Both the position numbers and the translations under genes were made by a program. Of a stretch of DNA of 64,000 nt, positions 32,084-42,231 are shown in pieces (the first letter of the stretch is position 1; every line of letters starts with the position of its first letter). Under the pieces are notes generated by a model. The model was not told the DNA's origin. It saw only the letters and a program-made list of their open reading frames with translations, and did no database searches. The stretch comes from Phymatolithon calcareum (lineage: Eukaryota > Rhodophyta > Florideophyceae > Hapalidiales): NCBI GenBank assembly GCA_977006965.1, contig OZ345364.1, positions 2,666,001 through 2,730,000 on the forward strand, in the 5' to 3' direction.

Positions 32084-33928
32084 TCAACCCCACGCGTTGC
32101 TTTTGTGCCTCGGAGTAAAATGAAAATCTTTCGGCGCAGGTGCGAGAACCATTTCCGTGATACGAACCCAATCCCCAGACGACTTGGACCCAAACAAAGT
32201 TTCAAGATCATCACGTCCTCGGAAGAACGGTGCGCGCTGCGCAAGTCCGGCCGGTGCGGCTTCCTGAATTCCGATGGGCACGTAGCGATAGCAGAAAGAC
32301 AGCCATTCAAGCATGAACCTGCGCGTGGTCTCCACACCACGCTCATCGGCACCCCAGTGCTCCAGTCCAAATCGCGCAAAGTCGCGGTAAATTTCCAGCC
32401 GCTCGCTACTTCGGATATCCCAGTGTCGACGCTCTTTGATTTCTGTGAAGAGCCACGGCTTAATTAGCGCTCCGCGTGCAAGCATGACGGCGTCGACTTC
32501 GCTCATAGCATTGCCGTCGGCGCAATCTACGCGCCGCGTCGCGTCCTCCCAGTTGTAAATGTCTCCATTTCCAAGGAGCGGAATTTGGGCACGGCGCGCG
32601 ACCGGGGCGCAAGAATTCGCGATGTAGTTCCAGTTTGCCTGCTTGCTGTAGCGTTGTTTGCGGGAACGACCGTGTATAGTTATCCAAGAAGCACCGGCGC
32701 GGCGCAGAGGTGCGATGAGATTATGTGCGTTCAGATCGGAGGTTGTGACGCCGGCGCGTATTTTCACCCCGAGCGGTACATCGATGACGGATGATATACC
32801 CGTCACCATTCGGCAAAACTTTAGACGACGGTTCATCAAGGAGCATCCAGCGCCTCTGTTAAATACAAGATCGATAGGGCATCCAGCATTGAGCTCAATA
32901 AAATCGACATTGCATTCACGGCTAATGAGTTCGGAAGCTTTTGTTAAGATGTCAATATTACTACCGGCAATCTGAACCCCGAAAAGGTCCTCCTCCTCAT
33001 GCCGACGCAACAACGCCCATTCAGAGTTCTGTCCCTGCAGCAAGTTTTGCGCCATGGCCATCTCGCCGCATGTGACGTCTGCGCCAAATCGCTTGCACAG
33101 GCGACGGAAGGGAAGATTTCCGACGGTGGTGAGTGGCGCGAGGTACAGTTTTCCCCGAAGGTCGACCTTCTTGATTTCACGCTCGCCAAACGCGCCGACG
33201 GGGTCCGTCGAAGCATGAATGACTGGAAGCGCCTTCTCGCTCCGTGGGAAAGTGACCGTTCGCTTTCGAAGTGCTTTTCGCAACTGATGGTCCAAATACG
33301 TCAGTTGTTTTCCGAACGATGCGTCCCTCGGCGCCTCATGCTTCAGCCCCAGTTCTCCCGCGCCGCGTTTCGCAAGGACCTCTTGTCGTGTTTGGTGATC
33401 TTTTGCATCTCCATTGGCTGGTGTGGGAATGGAGAGTGAGTCAAGAAAGCCAGGTGAGTACAGCGGTTTGTCCCCGGTTTGCAGCGATAGAGTTCCGTCA
33501 TCGAGACGTTTCACACGTATTAAATAATCCGGCTTCAGTTGCACATCCAGAGCAGTGCATCCGCGAATATCTTCGCGAGATTCCAACTCTAATTTTCTTG
33601 CGCGCTTGGGTTTGGTGCTGTTTTCTTCAGATGCCGCCTGGAGAGAATGGCCATTTTCACGTTGCGCTGGTCTCGCGCCAAGGCTGCGTGTCCTCTTCTT
33701 CGTGTTGGTCACATCGTTTCGATTTGAAGACGAGGCGTCGGTAGCCACGGGTGTTTGCTGAAAAGTGGTCGATACCCATGCTCCCATGGCTACACTTGAG
33801 CAAGTTTGATCATCACCATGATCATCACCATGATGGTGATCCCTGGCCCGAAGCGTTGGCCAGCATGCATCATAGATTGCGTGTCCAAGTGTCGCTCGAT
33901 CCGAGACCGGATGGCTCCTTTTACTCAT
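32084..33928 (-). CDS. DUS3: tRNA-dihydrouridine(47) synthase, DUS3 type
   Basis: A 614-codon single-exon gene from ATG 33928 (MSKRSHPVSD); ATG 33787 (MGAWVST) is an alternative. The FMN-dependent TIM-barrel domain covers about residues 260-500: KLYLAPLTTVGNLPFRRLCK, then FGADVTCGEMA, FGVQIAGS, the catalytic NAGCPIDLVFNRGAGC motif, GVKIRAG, ITIHGRSRKQRYSK and GNGDIYNWED, with a helical C-terminal domain after it. The closest family is DUS3/DUS3L, which reduces U47 in the tRNA variable loop. Known DUS3 proteins carry N-terminal CCCH zinc fingers; I see none in this basic, low-complexity N-terminus (it has an HHHGDDHGDD patch). That could be real loss or a missing upstream exon. It is head to head with the HAD gene, with 71 bp between start codons. 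Confidence 0.93.
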   Translation of the reverse strand: MSKRSHPVSDRATLGHAIYDACWPTLRARDHHHGDDHGDDQTCSSVAMGAWVSTTFQQTPVATDASSSNRNDVTNTKKRTRSLGARPAQRENGHSLQAASEENSTKPKRARKLELESREDIRGCTALDVQLKPDYLIRVKRLDDGTLSLQTGDKPLYSPGFLDSLSIPTPANGDAKDHQTRQEVLAKRGAGELGLKHEAPRDASFGKQLTYLDHQLRKALRKRTVTFPRSEKALPVIHASTDPVGAFGEREIKKVDLRGKLYLAPLTTVGNLPFRRLCKRFGADVTCGEMAMAQNLLQGQNSEWALLRRHEEEDLFGVQIAGSNIDILTKASELISRECNVDFIELNAGCPIDLVFNRGAGCSLMNRRLKFCRMVTGISSVIDVPLGVKIRAGVTTSDLNAHNLIAPLRRAGASWITIHGRSRKQRYSKQANWNYIANSCAPVARRAQIPLLGNGDIYNWEDATRRVDCADGNAMSEVDAVMLARGALIKPWLFTEIKERRHWDIRSSERLEIYRDFARFGLEHWGADERGVETTRRFMLEWLSFCYRYVPIGIQEAAPAGLAQRAPFFRGRDDLETLFGSKSSGDWVRITEMVLAPAPKDFHFTPRHKSNAWG

Positions 33929-33999
33929 AAAATACCATTTTCAGTTATCATTCAACCGCCACGAAAAAATTGGATGCACTGACATCCCGTGGCCATTCG
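33929..33999. promoter_or_regulatory. Shared divergent promoter region
   Basis: 71 bp separate the DUS3 and HAD start codons (185 bp if HAD starts at ATG 34114). Both promoters and 5' UTRs must fit here or inside the neighbour's 5' end, so it is likely a bidirectional promoter. No TATA box is evident. Confidence 0.5.
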
Positions 34000-34779
34000 A
34001 TGCCGTCGTGGAAGGGAAAGATGAGCATTGTAGCCCCCACAATACTTCGAACTAACCTTTTCTCTCTTTTCCGAAATATCCGCTGCGCAGTTCGTCACGC
34101 TCCACATTCAACAATGCCCGACTCAGCAGTTCTTGAAGAGTTGCGCGCGCAGATCGACGCGAGCGCAGCCGCAATTTTCGACAACGACGGCACGATGGTA
34201 AATACAATGCCATCCCACTTGCGCGCTTGGCAAGGCGCGGTTAATAAGTACGGTCTTCATCTGTCAGAGGAAGAATTCTATGCCCGTGCAGGCGCCACGG
34301 CCGTTGAGATTGTCAACGCATTGAACAAGGCGCAGGGCAAGAATGTCACTGTCGAGCAAGTGCGGACTGCGAAAGCCGAATTTCTAGCCAAGGAAATTAA
34401 TTCCATCCGTGCAATTGATGTGGTTTATCAACTTGCCGAATATGCCAAGTCGCGCGGTATCCCAATTGCTATTGCCAGCGGCGGACAGCGGAAGAATGTT
34501 GTCGCCTCTCTTCACTCCGCTGGTATTGACGCTAGCAAGTATTTCCAGGCTGTCGTCACGGCGGATGATGTTACGCATGGTAAACCACATCCGGAAACTT
34601 TCTTGTTGGCGGCGGAGCGACTCGGCGTGGATCCGAAGCAGTGCATTGGATTTGAAGATGGCGAATTTGGACTGCAGGCGTTGCGCAGCGCTGGTATGAA
34701 GGATGTTGATGTGAGAATGCTTCCCGGATATCCTTTGCCGGACTATTTCAAGAGCAAAGACACCATAAAACCATTGTAG
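34000..34779 (+). CDS. HAD-superfamily sugar-phosphate phosphatase-like
   Basis: From ATG 34000 the protein has 259 aa. All four HAD motifs are present: motif I FDNDGTMV, with the cap following; motif II IASGG; motif III Lys in HGKPHPETF; motif IV FEDGEFGLQAL. The arrangement (small alpha-helical cap between motifs I and II) is that of the beta-phosphoglucomutase/YqaB-like group, which act on small sugar phosphates or reorganise them; substrate cannot be told. Motif I reads DND rather than the usual DFD or DLD, but both aspartates are kept. ATGs at 34021 and 34114 are alternatives; the longer N-terminus (IVAPTILRTNLFSLFRNIRC) is basic, Ser/Arg-rich and free of acidic residues, compatible with an organelle-targeting peptide. 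Confidence 0.88.
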   Translation: MPSWKGKMSIVAPTILRTNLFSLFRNIRCAVRHAPHSTMPDSAVLEELRAQIDASAAAIFDNDGTMVNTMPSHLRAWQGAVNKYGLHLSEEEFYARAGATAVEIVNALNKAQGKNVTVEQVRTAKAEFLAKEINSIRAIDVVYQLAEYAKSRGIPIAIASGGQRKNVVASLHSAGIDASKYFQAVVTADDVTHGKPHPETFLLAAERLGVDPKQCIGFEDGEFGLQALRSAGMKDVDVRMLPGYPLPDYFKSKDTIKPL

Positions 34780-34937
34780 CTTAATTAGTAATAATCGTAA
34801 GTGCGATGGCCCTGCAATTTTGCACATGAAAAGACTTTTGTTCCAAGCCAATTTTGTAATCTGCTATTTTCTTTGCGTTCTCTCCTGGTTCCGCAAACTT
34901 GGGAAGAAGATCATTTACTTCGCAACCTCAAGAAGGC

Positions 34938-36285
34938 TTAGTATGACAACAGTCCCGTTGGCATGTATTCCGCTACCGCACTGGCTCCATTGTGCAGAAA
35001 GTGCACAGCGAGACCAAGTGTAGTGTAGAGTGCTCGTACAGGTGCCAGTAGTCCCTGTGCCATGTGTGGGTCCACCGCTGTAGTAAATGTCGAACAAAGG
35101 ATTCCATTGACTACTATATCACCATGCACAGTTTGCGGATTGAACAATCCATGTCCTCTCGACGTGTATACCGAAACGACAGTGGATGCTGTCGCTGTGT
35201 ACAAAACGTCGCCCTTTGCAACCGTCTTTGCCGCTGCTAGTGCACCGTTCTTGTACAAGTAATGTCCACGTGTGAGAGTAACAGTTTCGCCAGAACTGAC
35301 CTTGATATTCACAAACTCATGTTCAACATCCGCAAGTTTGTGGGTAAACATGAAAACTTCAGAGAACTTTCCCTGTCCGACATGTACGCGATCTCCAACT
35401 GAAACGTCAGACATGGGCTTGATCCTCCCACCTTCGAGTTGCACAGTGGCATGACCCGAGAAGCAAACAGAACCGTTGTTCTGCTCCTCACTCACGGGCG
35501 CCTTCGCCTCAGGCTCTTTGGTCTTTGCAGGGATGGGACGTGCAGTTGGGAGCGGGATTCCGCGGTAAACGCATGTGTCTGTGCATTGAAAAATCATAGT
35601 AATGTTAGATACGGGTTAGCTGCGTCCTCTTGAAAGGTGTGCTGGCGTGCCTTAGTGAGGATAGAGAGAAGCGTACACTGAGCGTTTGTCAAAAAAAGGA
35701 ACTTCTGTCCCTTCGCAAGTGTGATACCGAACGGTCCTGGAAGCTCTGTTTGCTCGTCGAAAACCATGAAGAGCGCAGTGGGATCGGGCAAAGTCCATCT
35801 CCCGCACGTGCGGGACTCCTTTCCTTGCCAAAAGCCGTCAGATGCATTGACCTTCGTAAAGATCTCATCGGCTTTGCCGATCCCCTCTGCAATATTTTCC
35901 CGAGGTGTGTCACGCAGAATCATGGCACCTGTACCGCATGTCTCGCCGGAGTGCGAGATGGAGTCTCGCGGGATGAAGACGTCCCCCCTTTCGTCTCTGG
36001 TACCCTTTTCACCATGGAGAATGGTCGCCGAGCATGGATTACCTGAGGGATTTGAGCCGACTAGTTGTAGAATTCTGCCGTCTGTGTTTCATTGGATGAT
36101 ATCTTGCTCGAAATTGGGTTAGTTTAGGAATTTTTCTAATCGAGATGGGTAGAAACGGAGGTGGACGTACAGTTTCCCACAAGAAGATCGCGACTGAATT
36201 TTCTTTCTTGTACTGGCGCTTGTGCGGATACCAGGGAAAGAAGAAGAGTGCTGGCGACAGTGGCGAAGAAGAGGGAACATTGCAT
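34938..36285 (-). CDS. Secreted Hint-domain (hedgehog/intein-type) protein, three exons
   Basis: Model: exon 1 36171-36285, intron 36043-36170, exon 2 35677-36042, intron 35579-35676, exon 3 34938-35578. Both introns are GT-AG (donors GTACGT and GTACGC) and the joined length, 1,122 nt, is exactly 374 codons. Exon 1 encodes a signal peptide (MQCSLFFATVASTLLLSLVS, then AQAPV). Exon 2 gives a Cys-containing extracellular domain of unknown family. Exon 3 gives the Hint fold: nucleophile Cys199 in CFSGHATVQL, the TxxH pair Thr263-His266 in TRGHYLY, and NPQTVHGDIVVNGILCST, which mirrors the end of Hedgehog Hint domains. Such proteins cleave themselves by an N-S acyl shift at the Cys; the N-terminal part is then released or conjugated. 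No Hedgehog signalling domain is seen. The acceptor nucleophile is not evident. Confidence 0.85.
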
Positions 36286-37024
36286 CTTGAGGTACGAATG
36301 CAGTAGATCTTAAAAAATAGGGACAAACAATGAACCACGAGGGGTGAAGGTGCTCGGGAGTGTGGCTTTCGTGCGATTCTCAGCGTGAGCTATCTCGCAT
36401 TTAAGTGGTGCCTTTTCAGAAGCCAGATAGGACGAGCAAACGTTCAAAATCGAAGACGAAATGCTTGTACTTCGTCCCGTCTTGAGTAGTAGTGCTGTGA
36501 GTTTTGGCTTAGGACTCGTCGGGATGCTCAAGGGCCGCTCAGAGTGCCTCTTCCGCCGATTTAATTTTTAAATTTGACCAGGAGATGATTCCAAACGAGG
36601 CACAGTTCCTGCAATTAACGAGATTGAATACGATATGGAGGATTACCAACCCACGCGAAGTCTTATTGTCATGAGGTCAAAAGCTACGTTTCTGTCTTCA
36701 ACCGATACGTTACACAGAAACTGTCCGTATTTTAGAAGGCACCTACTGCTCTTTTTGGAAAATCGCAGTCGATCTAGAGCTCCTCTGGTGCTTACGTGCA
36801 CTGACTCTGGGGGCTTGCAAATTGAAACTTATCGTTTCCCCGGCAATGAGTCCTGGACTAGCTCTTACACGGCACCAATATTGTCCCAGCTATGAAGAAA
36901 TCATTACAACCAATACTTATCTTTTGTATGACAGCCAACAAAAAGTACTGTAGTTTCGCCCACGCATCCTCAGCTGTCCCAGCTGCAACTCCACTTCCAT
37001 GCGTGATCGGCCGAGCGTGTCGCC
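36286..37024. other. No gene recognised
   Basis: Presumed promoter of the Hint gene at the left edge. A plus frame (36635-36895) has no known domain. Confidence 0.4.
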
Positions 37025-37294
37025 ATGGGTCAAGCCGTTAGCCCGGCATTTGCATCTACTCCGCAGCTGTGTTCCGCTCTACTGGTGTGGCTGGCAGTGA
37101 CCGTTGCGCAGCCAAATGTAAAAGGTTTGCAACGCGACAATTTGCCGCAGACCCCTGCGTCGCGCATTTCGCGGCAGAGTGAGCGCGAATCGCCGCCGCC
37201 ATCGCTCACTGCCCCGCCTGGATCTGATCTTGCACGCATGCTGGAAGCGCAGGGCTCGCGAGGAGCGATTTCTCCGCGTGCTCATGGTCGCTAG
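37025..37294 (+). CDS. Possible small secreted protein or first exon (89 aa)
   Basis: ATG at 37025 in a strong context (GTCGCCATGGG). Residues 10-30 (ASTPQLCSALLVWLAVTVAQ) look like a signal peptide core. The rest is Pro/Ser/Arg-rich without cysteines. A minus-strand frame fully overlaps it. A good donor-like CAG|GTCAGT lies downstream near 37408, so further exons are possible but I could not build a model. Unrecognised family. Confidence 0.3.
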   Translation: MGQAVSPAFASTPQLCSALLVWLAVTVAQPNVKGLQRDNLPQTPASRISRQSERESPPPSLTAPPGSDLARMLEAQGSRGAISPRAHGR

Positions 37295-39420
37295 TGCCGA
37301 ACGGCGCTACAACACTACCCTTGACGCCACATAGGCTTATTGTCCGCGGTGCTCCTTCTGGTGGTCTCTTCTTTGGGGCCCAACTACGAGCGAAGCGAGC
37401 TGTACAGGTCAGTAAAGGCGCTTTACTCGTTGGACTGAATGTTCCATATCGAAGCATTGTAGAATCTGTGCTCTGAGGTACCATATCTGGGCCAGTAACA
37501 GCTCTAGTAAATGTGAAGTCTCAAGAACATAACGATCCCCAAAATTGAGAAGTCCGAATCCTGCTTCGCCCACTGGGTATCAACTATTGTGAAGACTGAT
37601 TGCGCCTGCCTGTCCTTTCCGCAATGTCAAAACCCCACTGCTCTAACAGGACTTCCACACTAAAATCCTGTAACTAATGTCGATTAGCGTCAATGAAATC
37701 CCCCGAATGCCTACGTGCGCTTCATAACATTAGGATCAGCTCTCCGTCCAAGAACAGACAATATGGCGTGCAGGGGAATACTGGGTTGCCCTGATAAGCT
37801 TCATTCGGGGTTTGCTTGGCCTCCGAATCGCTTGCATGTGTCTCTACCGCTGTACACTAGGTCTCTCCCGCTTTTCTTTGGACTTCTCATCCTGTTACTT
37901 TCGGTCTTTGAGTACACTGAGCTTTACTGTGCTTGATACCACAATTCTATGCTTAATCACAAACATTTTTCGTCGGGGACCCACTCACAACGCTGCAACT
38001 TTGAAACCATTGAAGTCAATATTACGCACTTGCGAAACAATTTTATAAGCTCCCCCAAGCAAGTGTGTGTTTCGGTAGGTAATCCGTTTGCAGAGCGAGA
38101 GCGCGTGCATAGTCCACTCTCTGCTGATATTCCGGGTACATGTAAGGATCCCCCCTGTGAAAAACACGATCGGACTGGGGCTATTGTGAGGGCGGAGATG
38201 TAAACGAAATTACTTCGAATGAACTAGGCCATCTGAGCAAAAGGAGACCATCGATTCTTCTGCAATACGAAAAAAAATTTGTGTACGTAGCTAGTTGAAA
38301 AAGTCGTTAATGGATTCAGCGGCATGTTTAGAGCATGCAGTCTAATTTCATGCATGTGATGATCAATACGGTTTGTTTATCGAATGCTCCCAGCTGTGAC
38401 AGTCTCCGGAGCCAGGACGAGACGCGCTCTTCTCTTGGTGTTCGAACACTGACCGCGAGGCTTACTATTCTTTGATCACACGCGTGTGAATTTTGAAAGA
38501 ATCTCTTGGCACGCTTGCACTGGCGTCACGCTCGCTACGGACTTTTATCGCGTTCGTCTCTCGATGAGACTGTTGGCGCGGAATCTCGGAACGGTGCTCA
38601 TTGTTGGTGCAAAGCGGAATCGAGTTGTTTCCTTTTGCACGAGTTTGTAACATGGGCACTACTCCTCTATACCACACTCAAAACCCTTTCTCAAGTCTGA
38701 TTTTCAAGGAGAGGATACTATCAGTAGCATGCAGTACGCCAGGACCGTAGTATACGATGTAGTTAACCTTCGCTCCATCAAATCGCTTGCTGATTTAGTG
38801 AGGCCGTCTGGCGCGTAGGGGAGAGATGTCTCCATAGATTAAATCAGGTGTCATCTTGACGCATTGTAATAGAATCTGGCGCGCCAGGCGGCTGCCGTCA
38901 ATAATGAAAGTATGTCCAAGTCAGTTCCATCGCATGTCTCTTGCGCGTCGCAGTCTTCCATTGGTTTTTTCCCCAAATTTGTTGGGTGTATATGGGCTAG
39001 TGCAAGTCACGCAGACCTCGACCAAGCATATTTAATTCTGTCGAAGAGGGCTGGACGAAGTCTCTTCGTCAGGATTCCGTTGTCATGAATACAATCGTTT
39101 TCAGCGTCATGGTAAGGGCGGCGATTAGCACGGCCTGGTAGTCGCTCGACCTGCGGCTGTATTCCGTTTTGATAGAACTAATTTAGTGTCAAAGACCATG
39201 TACAGTATCGGCCTTGTGCGTCCCTCCAGGATCCTGGAGTATCTCCTACATGTACTGTATACAGTAGGACCGAACGTCCAGAGGCCTGGCGTCCGGACCC
39301 CTATGACTGATACTAAGGACCATTCACGGGTCATACCTTCTAGCGGAAGTAAAAGGTACAGTGCATATATCATACTGGCATTGTCATTGTGCATGCTGTG
39401 CACACCAAATGTCGTGCTGT
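37295..39420. other. 2.1 kb without a recognised gene
   Basis: Short frames only. From about 39.2 kb GTACTGTA/TACAGTA motifs recur. No transposon family recognised. Confidence 0.4.
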
Positions 39421-39475
39421 ACAGTTACTGATGCCTTTCATAGGACAGTGTCGTATGAAAGGCATCAGTAACTGT
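39421..39475. repeat. Perfect 22-bp inverted repeat, 11-bp loop
   Basis: Arms 39421-39442 and 39454-39475 are exact reverse complements; the spacer is GGACAGTGTCG. It lies about 420 bp upstream of the MFSD5-like gene. It could be a small-RNA-type hairpin, a terminator-like structure or a collapsed MITE; no TSD is seen. Confidence 0.85.
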
Positions 39476-39891
39476 CGTAACGACAGTCAATAAATTACCA
39501 CAGAATTATGCAGTATTCCAATTGGGGCGAAATGAGGCCCGCGGGCCTCTTGGAAGAGCAAGAAACAATGCGCTGTCTTCAGATCATATAGAACATTACA
39601 GTGCATAGCATTCTCAATTCGAATTGTGGTTTGACGGACAGTATGATATGTCCCGTTGACCAACTTTTACGTGGTACGGTACAGTACAGTGCTCTTGAGC
39701 AATTCCTGCCTTCTTGCTGTGTACAGTACAATACAGTAACCAACAGCAGTGTTCGTTCTGATTGTCTCCGGCAGGGGCTCAATTTGCGGCTGTAGCTGTT
39801 CTGACTCATGTGCACTACCCCCGCATTGCCGTTAATGAGAGCTCCACAGAATACGCTCTTCTACTTGCGGTAGAATTCCGCTCGCCTTGTC

Positions 39892-41271
39892 ATGTATGGC
39901 ACCTTCTTTATCTTCCTTATCATCTTAACGGCCGCCATTCGTCTAGTTGAGGTTTACGTCTTCACCGACGAGTCGTCCACAAAATCCGAGAAGGATTCTA
40001 CTTTCGCTTCGGAAAAGGGAGGTATTCCCACATCCCGCACGGAGTTTTCTCACTTCCAGAGTAACTACTTGCTCGTCTACCTTCTCGCCGTCGCGGCCGA
40101 CTGGATACAGGGACCATATGTGTATGCGCTCTACACACACTACGGTTACTCCAAGAGCGACATCGGTCAGCTCTATATCACCGGCTTTGCATCTTCTGCG
40201 ATCTTCGGTACATTTGTCGCCTCCGTCGCGGATAAGTATGGCCGCCGAAACAATGCGGTTATGTACTGCATTGTGTACATACTGTCTTGCTTGACAAAGC
40301 ATTCTCCAAATTTTTACATTCTACTTATCGGCCGTCTGTTCGGCGGCATTGCAACTTCAATCCTGTTTTCGGCGTTCGAGTCATGGATGGTGTTCGAGCA
40401 CACCGAGCGCCATTTTCCCATAACATTGCTGAGTTCAACCTTTGCAAAAGCGCAATTCGGAAACGGTATCGTCGCCATCATTTCCGGGCTCGTTGCTGGC
40501 TTTTTTGCGGACAGGTTCGGCAAGGTCATGCCGTTTGACATTTCGATATGCGTTCTGTTTGCACTCATGGCCGTCATTCTCATGACGTGGACCGAGAACT
40601 ACGGGGATGAGTCGCAAAGCGTTGGGGGCGGTTTCGCGCGCGCGTGGACTTCACTCGTATCCGATGAGCGCATTCTGCTTCTCGGCGTAACGCAAGCCTG
40701 TTTTGAGAGCGCTCTCTACGTCTTCACCTTTGTGTGGACCCCCGCGCTGCAGAACTCGCGTACGCAGGTGGTGGAAATCCCGCATGGAACTATCTTTGCC
40801 ACATTCATGGCTGCCACCATGATGGGCAGCAGTATTTTCGCGTGCTGGTCGCGTTACAGTCGTATCGAAACGATCATGCAAAACATGTTTGCCATCGGCT
40901 TTGCCGCTTTTTCGGTCGCATTGCTCACACAGTCCATAACGGTGACGTACGTATCGTTCGTTGTGTTTGAAATTTTGTGTGGCATTTATTTCCCAGCCAT
41001 GGCTACCTTGCGCGCTCCGTACATTCCAGAGGAGAGTCGTAGCGCACTGCTCACTTTTTTCCGAATCCCGCTGAATGTTATCGTTGTCGTGATGCTGTAC
41101 GAAGACCTTGAATTCAAAACCGTGTTTGCCATGTGTGCCACACTCATGCTTTTGGCCACAATCAGTCAACACCGGTTAAAGCGCCTGGCGCGGTACGCCC
41201 CGGATTCTTCGGATAGTGAGTCAGGTTCGAAAAAGACTGCCTGGAATGCTGAAGAAAAAGGAGTGCCATAG
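39892..41271 (+). CDS. MFSD5-like transporter (molybdate transporter 2 family)
   Basis: A 459-codon single-exon gene with about 12 hydrophobic segments. After an N-terminal anchor and a polar stretch, the FQSNYLLVYLLAVAADWIQG and PYVYALYTHYGYSK blocks are typical of the MFSD5/MOT2 family. MFS motif A is present as FVASVADKYGRR and its second-half copy as FFADRFGKV. The central loop (about residues 235-255) separates the two six-helix halves. The family is proposed to move molybdate, inferred from algal MOT2; the substrate here is untested. The tail is soluble and Ser/Lys-rich. It is convergent with LSm5, stops about 210 bp apart. Minus-strand frames across it are shadows. Confidence 0.88.
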   Translation: MYGTFFIFLIILTAAIRLVEVYVFTDESSTKSEKDSTFASEKGGIPTSRTEFSHFQSNYLLVYLLAVAADWIQGPYVYALYTHYGYSKSDIGQLYITGFASSAIFGTFVASVADKYGRRNNAVMYCIVYILSCLTKHSPNFYILLIGRLFGGIATSILFSAFESWMVFEHTERHFPITLLSSTFAKAQFGNGIVAIISGLVAGFFADRFGKVMPFDISICVLFALMAVILMTWTENYGDESQSVGGGFARAWTSLVSDERILLLGVTQACFESALYVFTFVWTPALQNSRTQVVEIPHGTIFATFMAATMMGSSIFACWSRYSRIETIMQNMFAIGFAAFSVALLTQSITVTYVSFVVFEILCGIYFPAMATLRAPYIPEESRSALLTFFRIPLNVIVVVMLYEDLEFKTVFAMCATLMLLATISQHRLKRLARYAPDSSDSESGSKKTAWNAEEKGVP

Positions 41272-41479
41272 CCAAGAGCGTCGTCGAGTTGGAAACAAGA
41301 ACACTAATACATTATTAACTTCCCGTCAAGGCTTTCCCGGAACAAGCAAAAGGTGCTTCGACTGACAACTAACCACGAATTGGCCACGTGAACATGGATG
41401 GTCAATTCCAAACAAACACATCGTAGAGCCAGCACTTCGTCACGATTCTCGCGAAAAGAGCGGCAACTTGATGTCGCGG

Positions 41480-41870
41480 CTATGTTTGCTGTTCCTCGTC
41501 GGGGCCATTCGAGCCCGGGACTAAGAGGCAAACGTTGTTGCCATTCAATAAAATTTGGTCAAGTTTCTTTTTCACGACGCCTTCCGGGGTTTCCTCGTAC
41601 TCGATGACATCTTCTAGGACCTGTTGTGACAAAAAATCCCAACTTCGGCGAAACGTAATTTGAATTAGTTCACGAGATCTAGTGTTGTTCACTATATCTT
41701 AAAGAGAACGATACGCGGCTTACCATATTCACAAACTCGTCAAATCCACGCAAAGTTCCAACAAGCTCTTTGTCACCACGCATGATGACCCAAATACGGC
41801 TTCCAATGCACTTGTCGACCAACTCGAGCGGCAGAACTTGCGAACCTGCGGCAGCGTCGGCAACACTCAT
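41480..41870 (-). CDS. LSM5: U6 snRNA-associated Sm-like protein LSm5, two exons
   Basis: Exon 1 41724-41870 (ATG 41870, MSVADAAAG), intron 41621-41723 (103 nt, GTAAGC to CAACAG), exon 2 41480-41620; 95 aa, the usual LSm5 size. Exon 1 carries the Sm1 motif ([28 protein letters not shown]), and exon 2 the Sm2 motif ([10 protein letters not shown]) and the short LSm5-type tail. The splice falls in phase 0 between FVNM and VLED. LSm5 is a ring subunit of LSm2-8, which binds the U6 snRNA 3' end in the nucleus, and of LSm1-7, which acts in cytoplasmic mRNA decay. It sits between the MFSD5-like gene and a Tat-SF1/Cus2 gene. Confidence 0.95.
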
Positions 41871-42231
41871 TTTCAAGCTGTTGCAACGAAGTGATCGCAA
41901 CAGGGCAATCGCAAAATTTCTGGTCTTGACGATGCTAGGGTCCAGCCGCGGACACAGATGAAGAATATACCGTCAAAGCACCGCTCTCGGCCACGTTGGG
42001 GCGACGTCAGGGCCGTTTACAGCAATTGACCTGCCCTATGCAAATCACAAAATTTGGGTAATTTATAGAGCCCAGACAATTTTTGGGAAACTTTTTTGCA
42101 ATTTACAGAGTGCACTCTTAGAAACACCCTCCCTACACCTATACCGGAGAGGATTCTGCGCTAACCAGCTTCGCCTTCGGGAAGCACAAGAAAAGGTCTG
42201 ATGCGCGGAACGAGCTGCAGTATTTTGAGCG

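Noticed and set aside
32036-33761. Plus-strand frames of 143-157 codons
   Set aside because: They lie antisense to the DUS3 coding sequence and carry no domains.
35578-35618. 34-nt intron (GTATCT to CACAG) in the Hint gene
   Set aside because: It gives the wrong phase; the 98-nt intron with donor GTACGC restores the frame exactly.
39943-41172. Minus-strand frames of 89-173 codons
   Set aside because: Shadows of the MFSD5-like gene.
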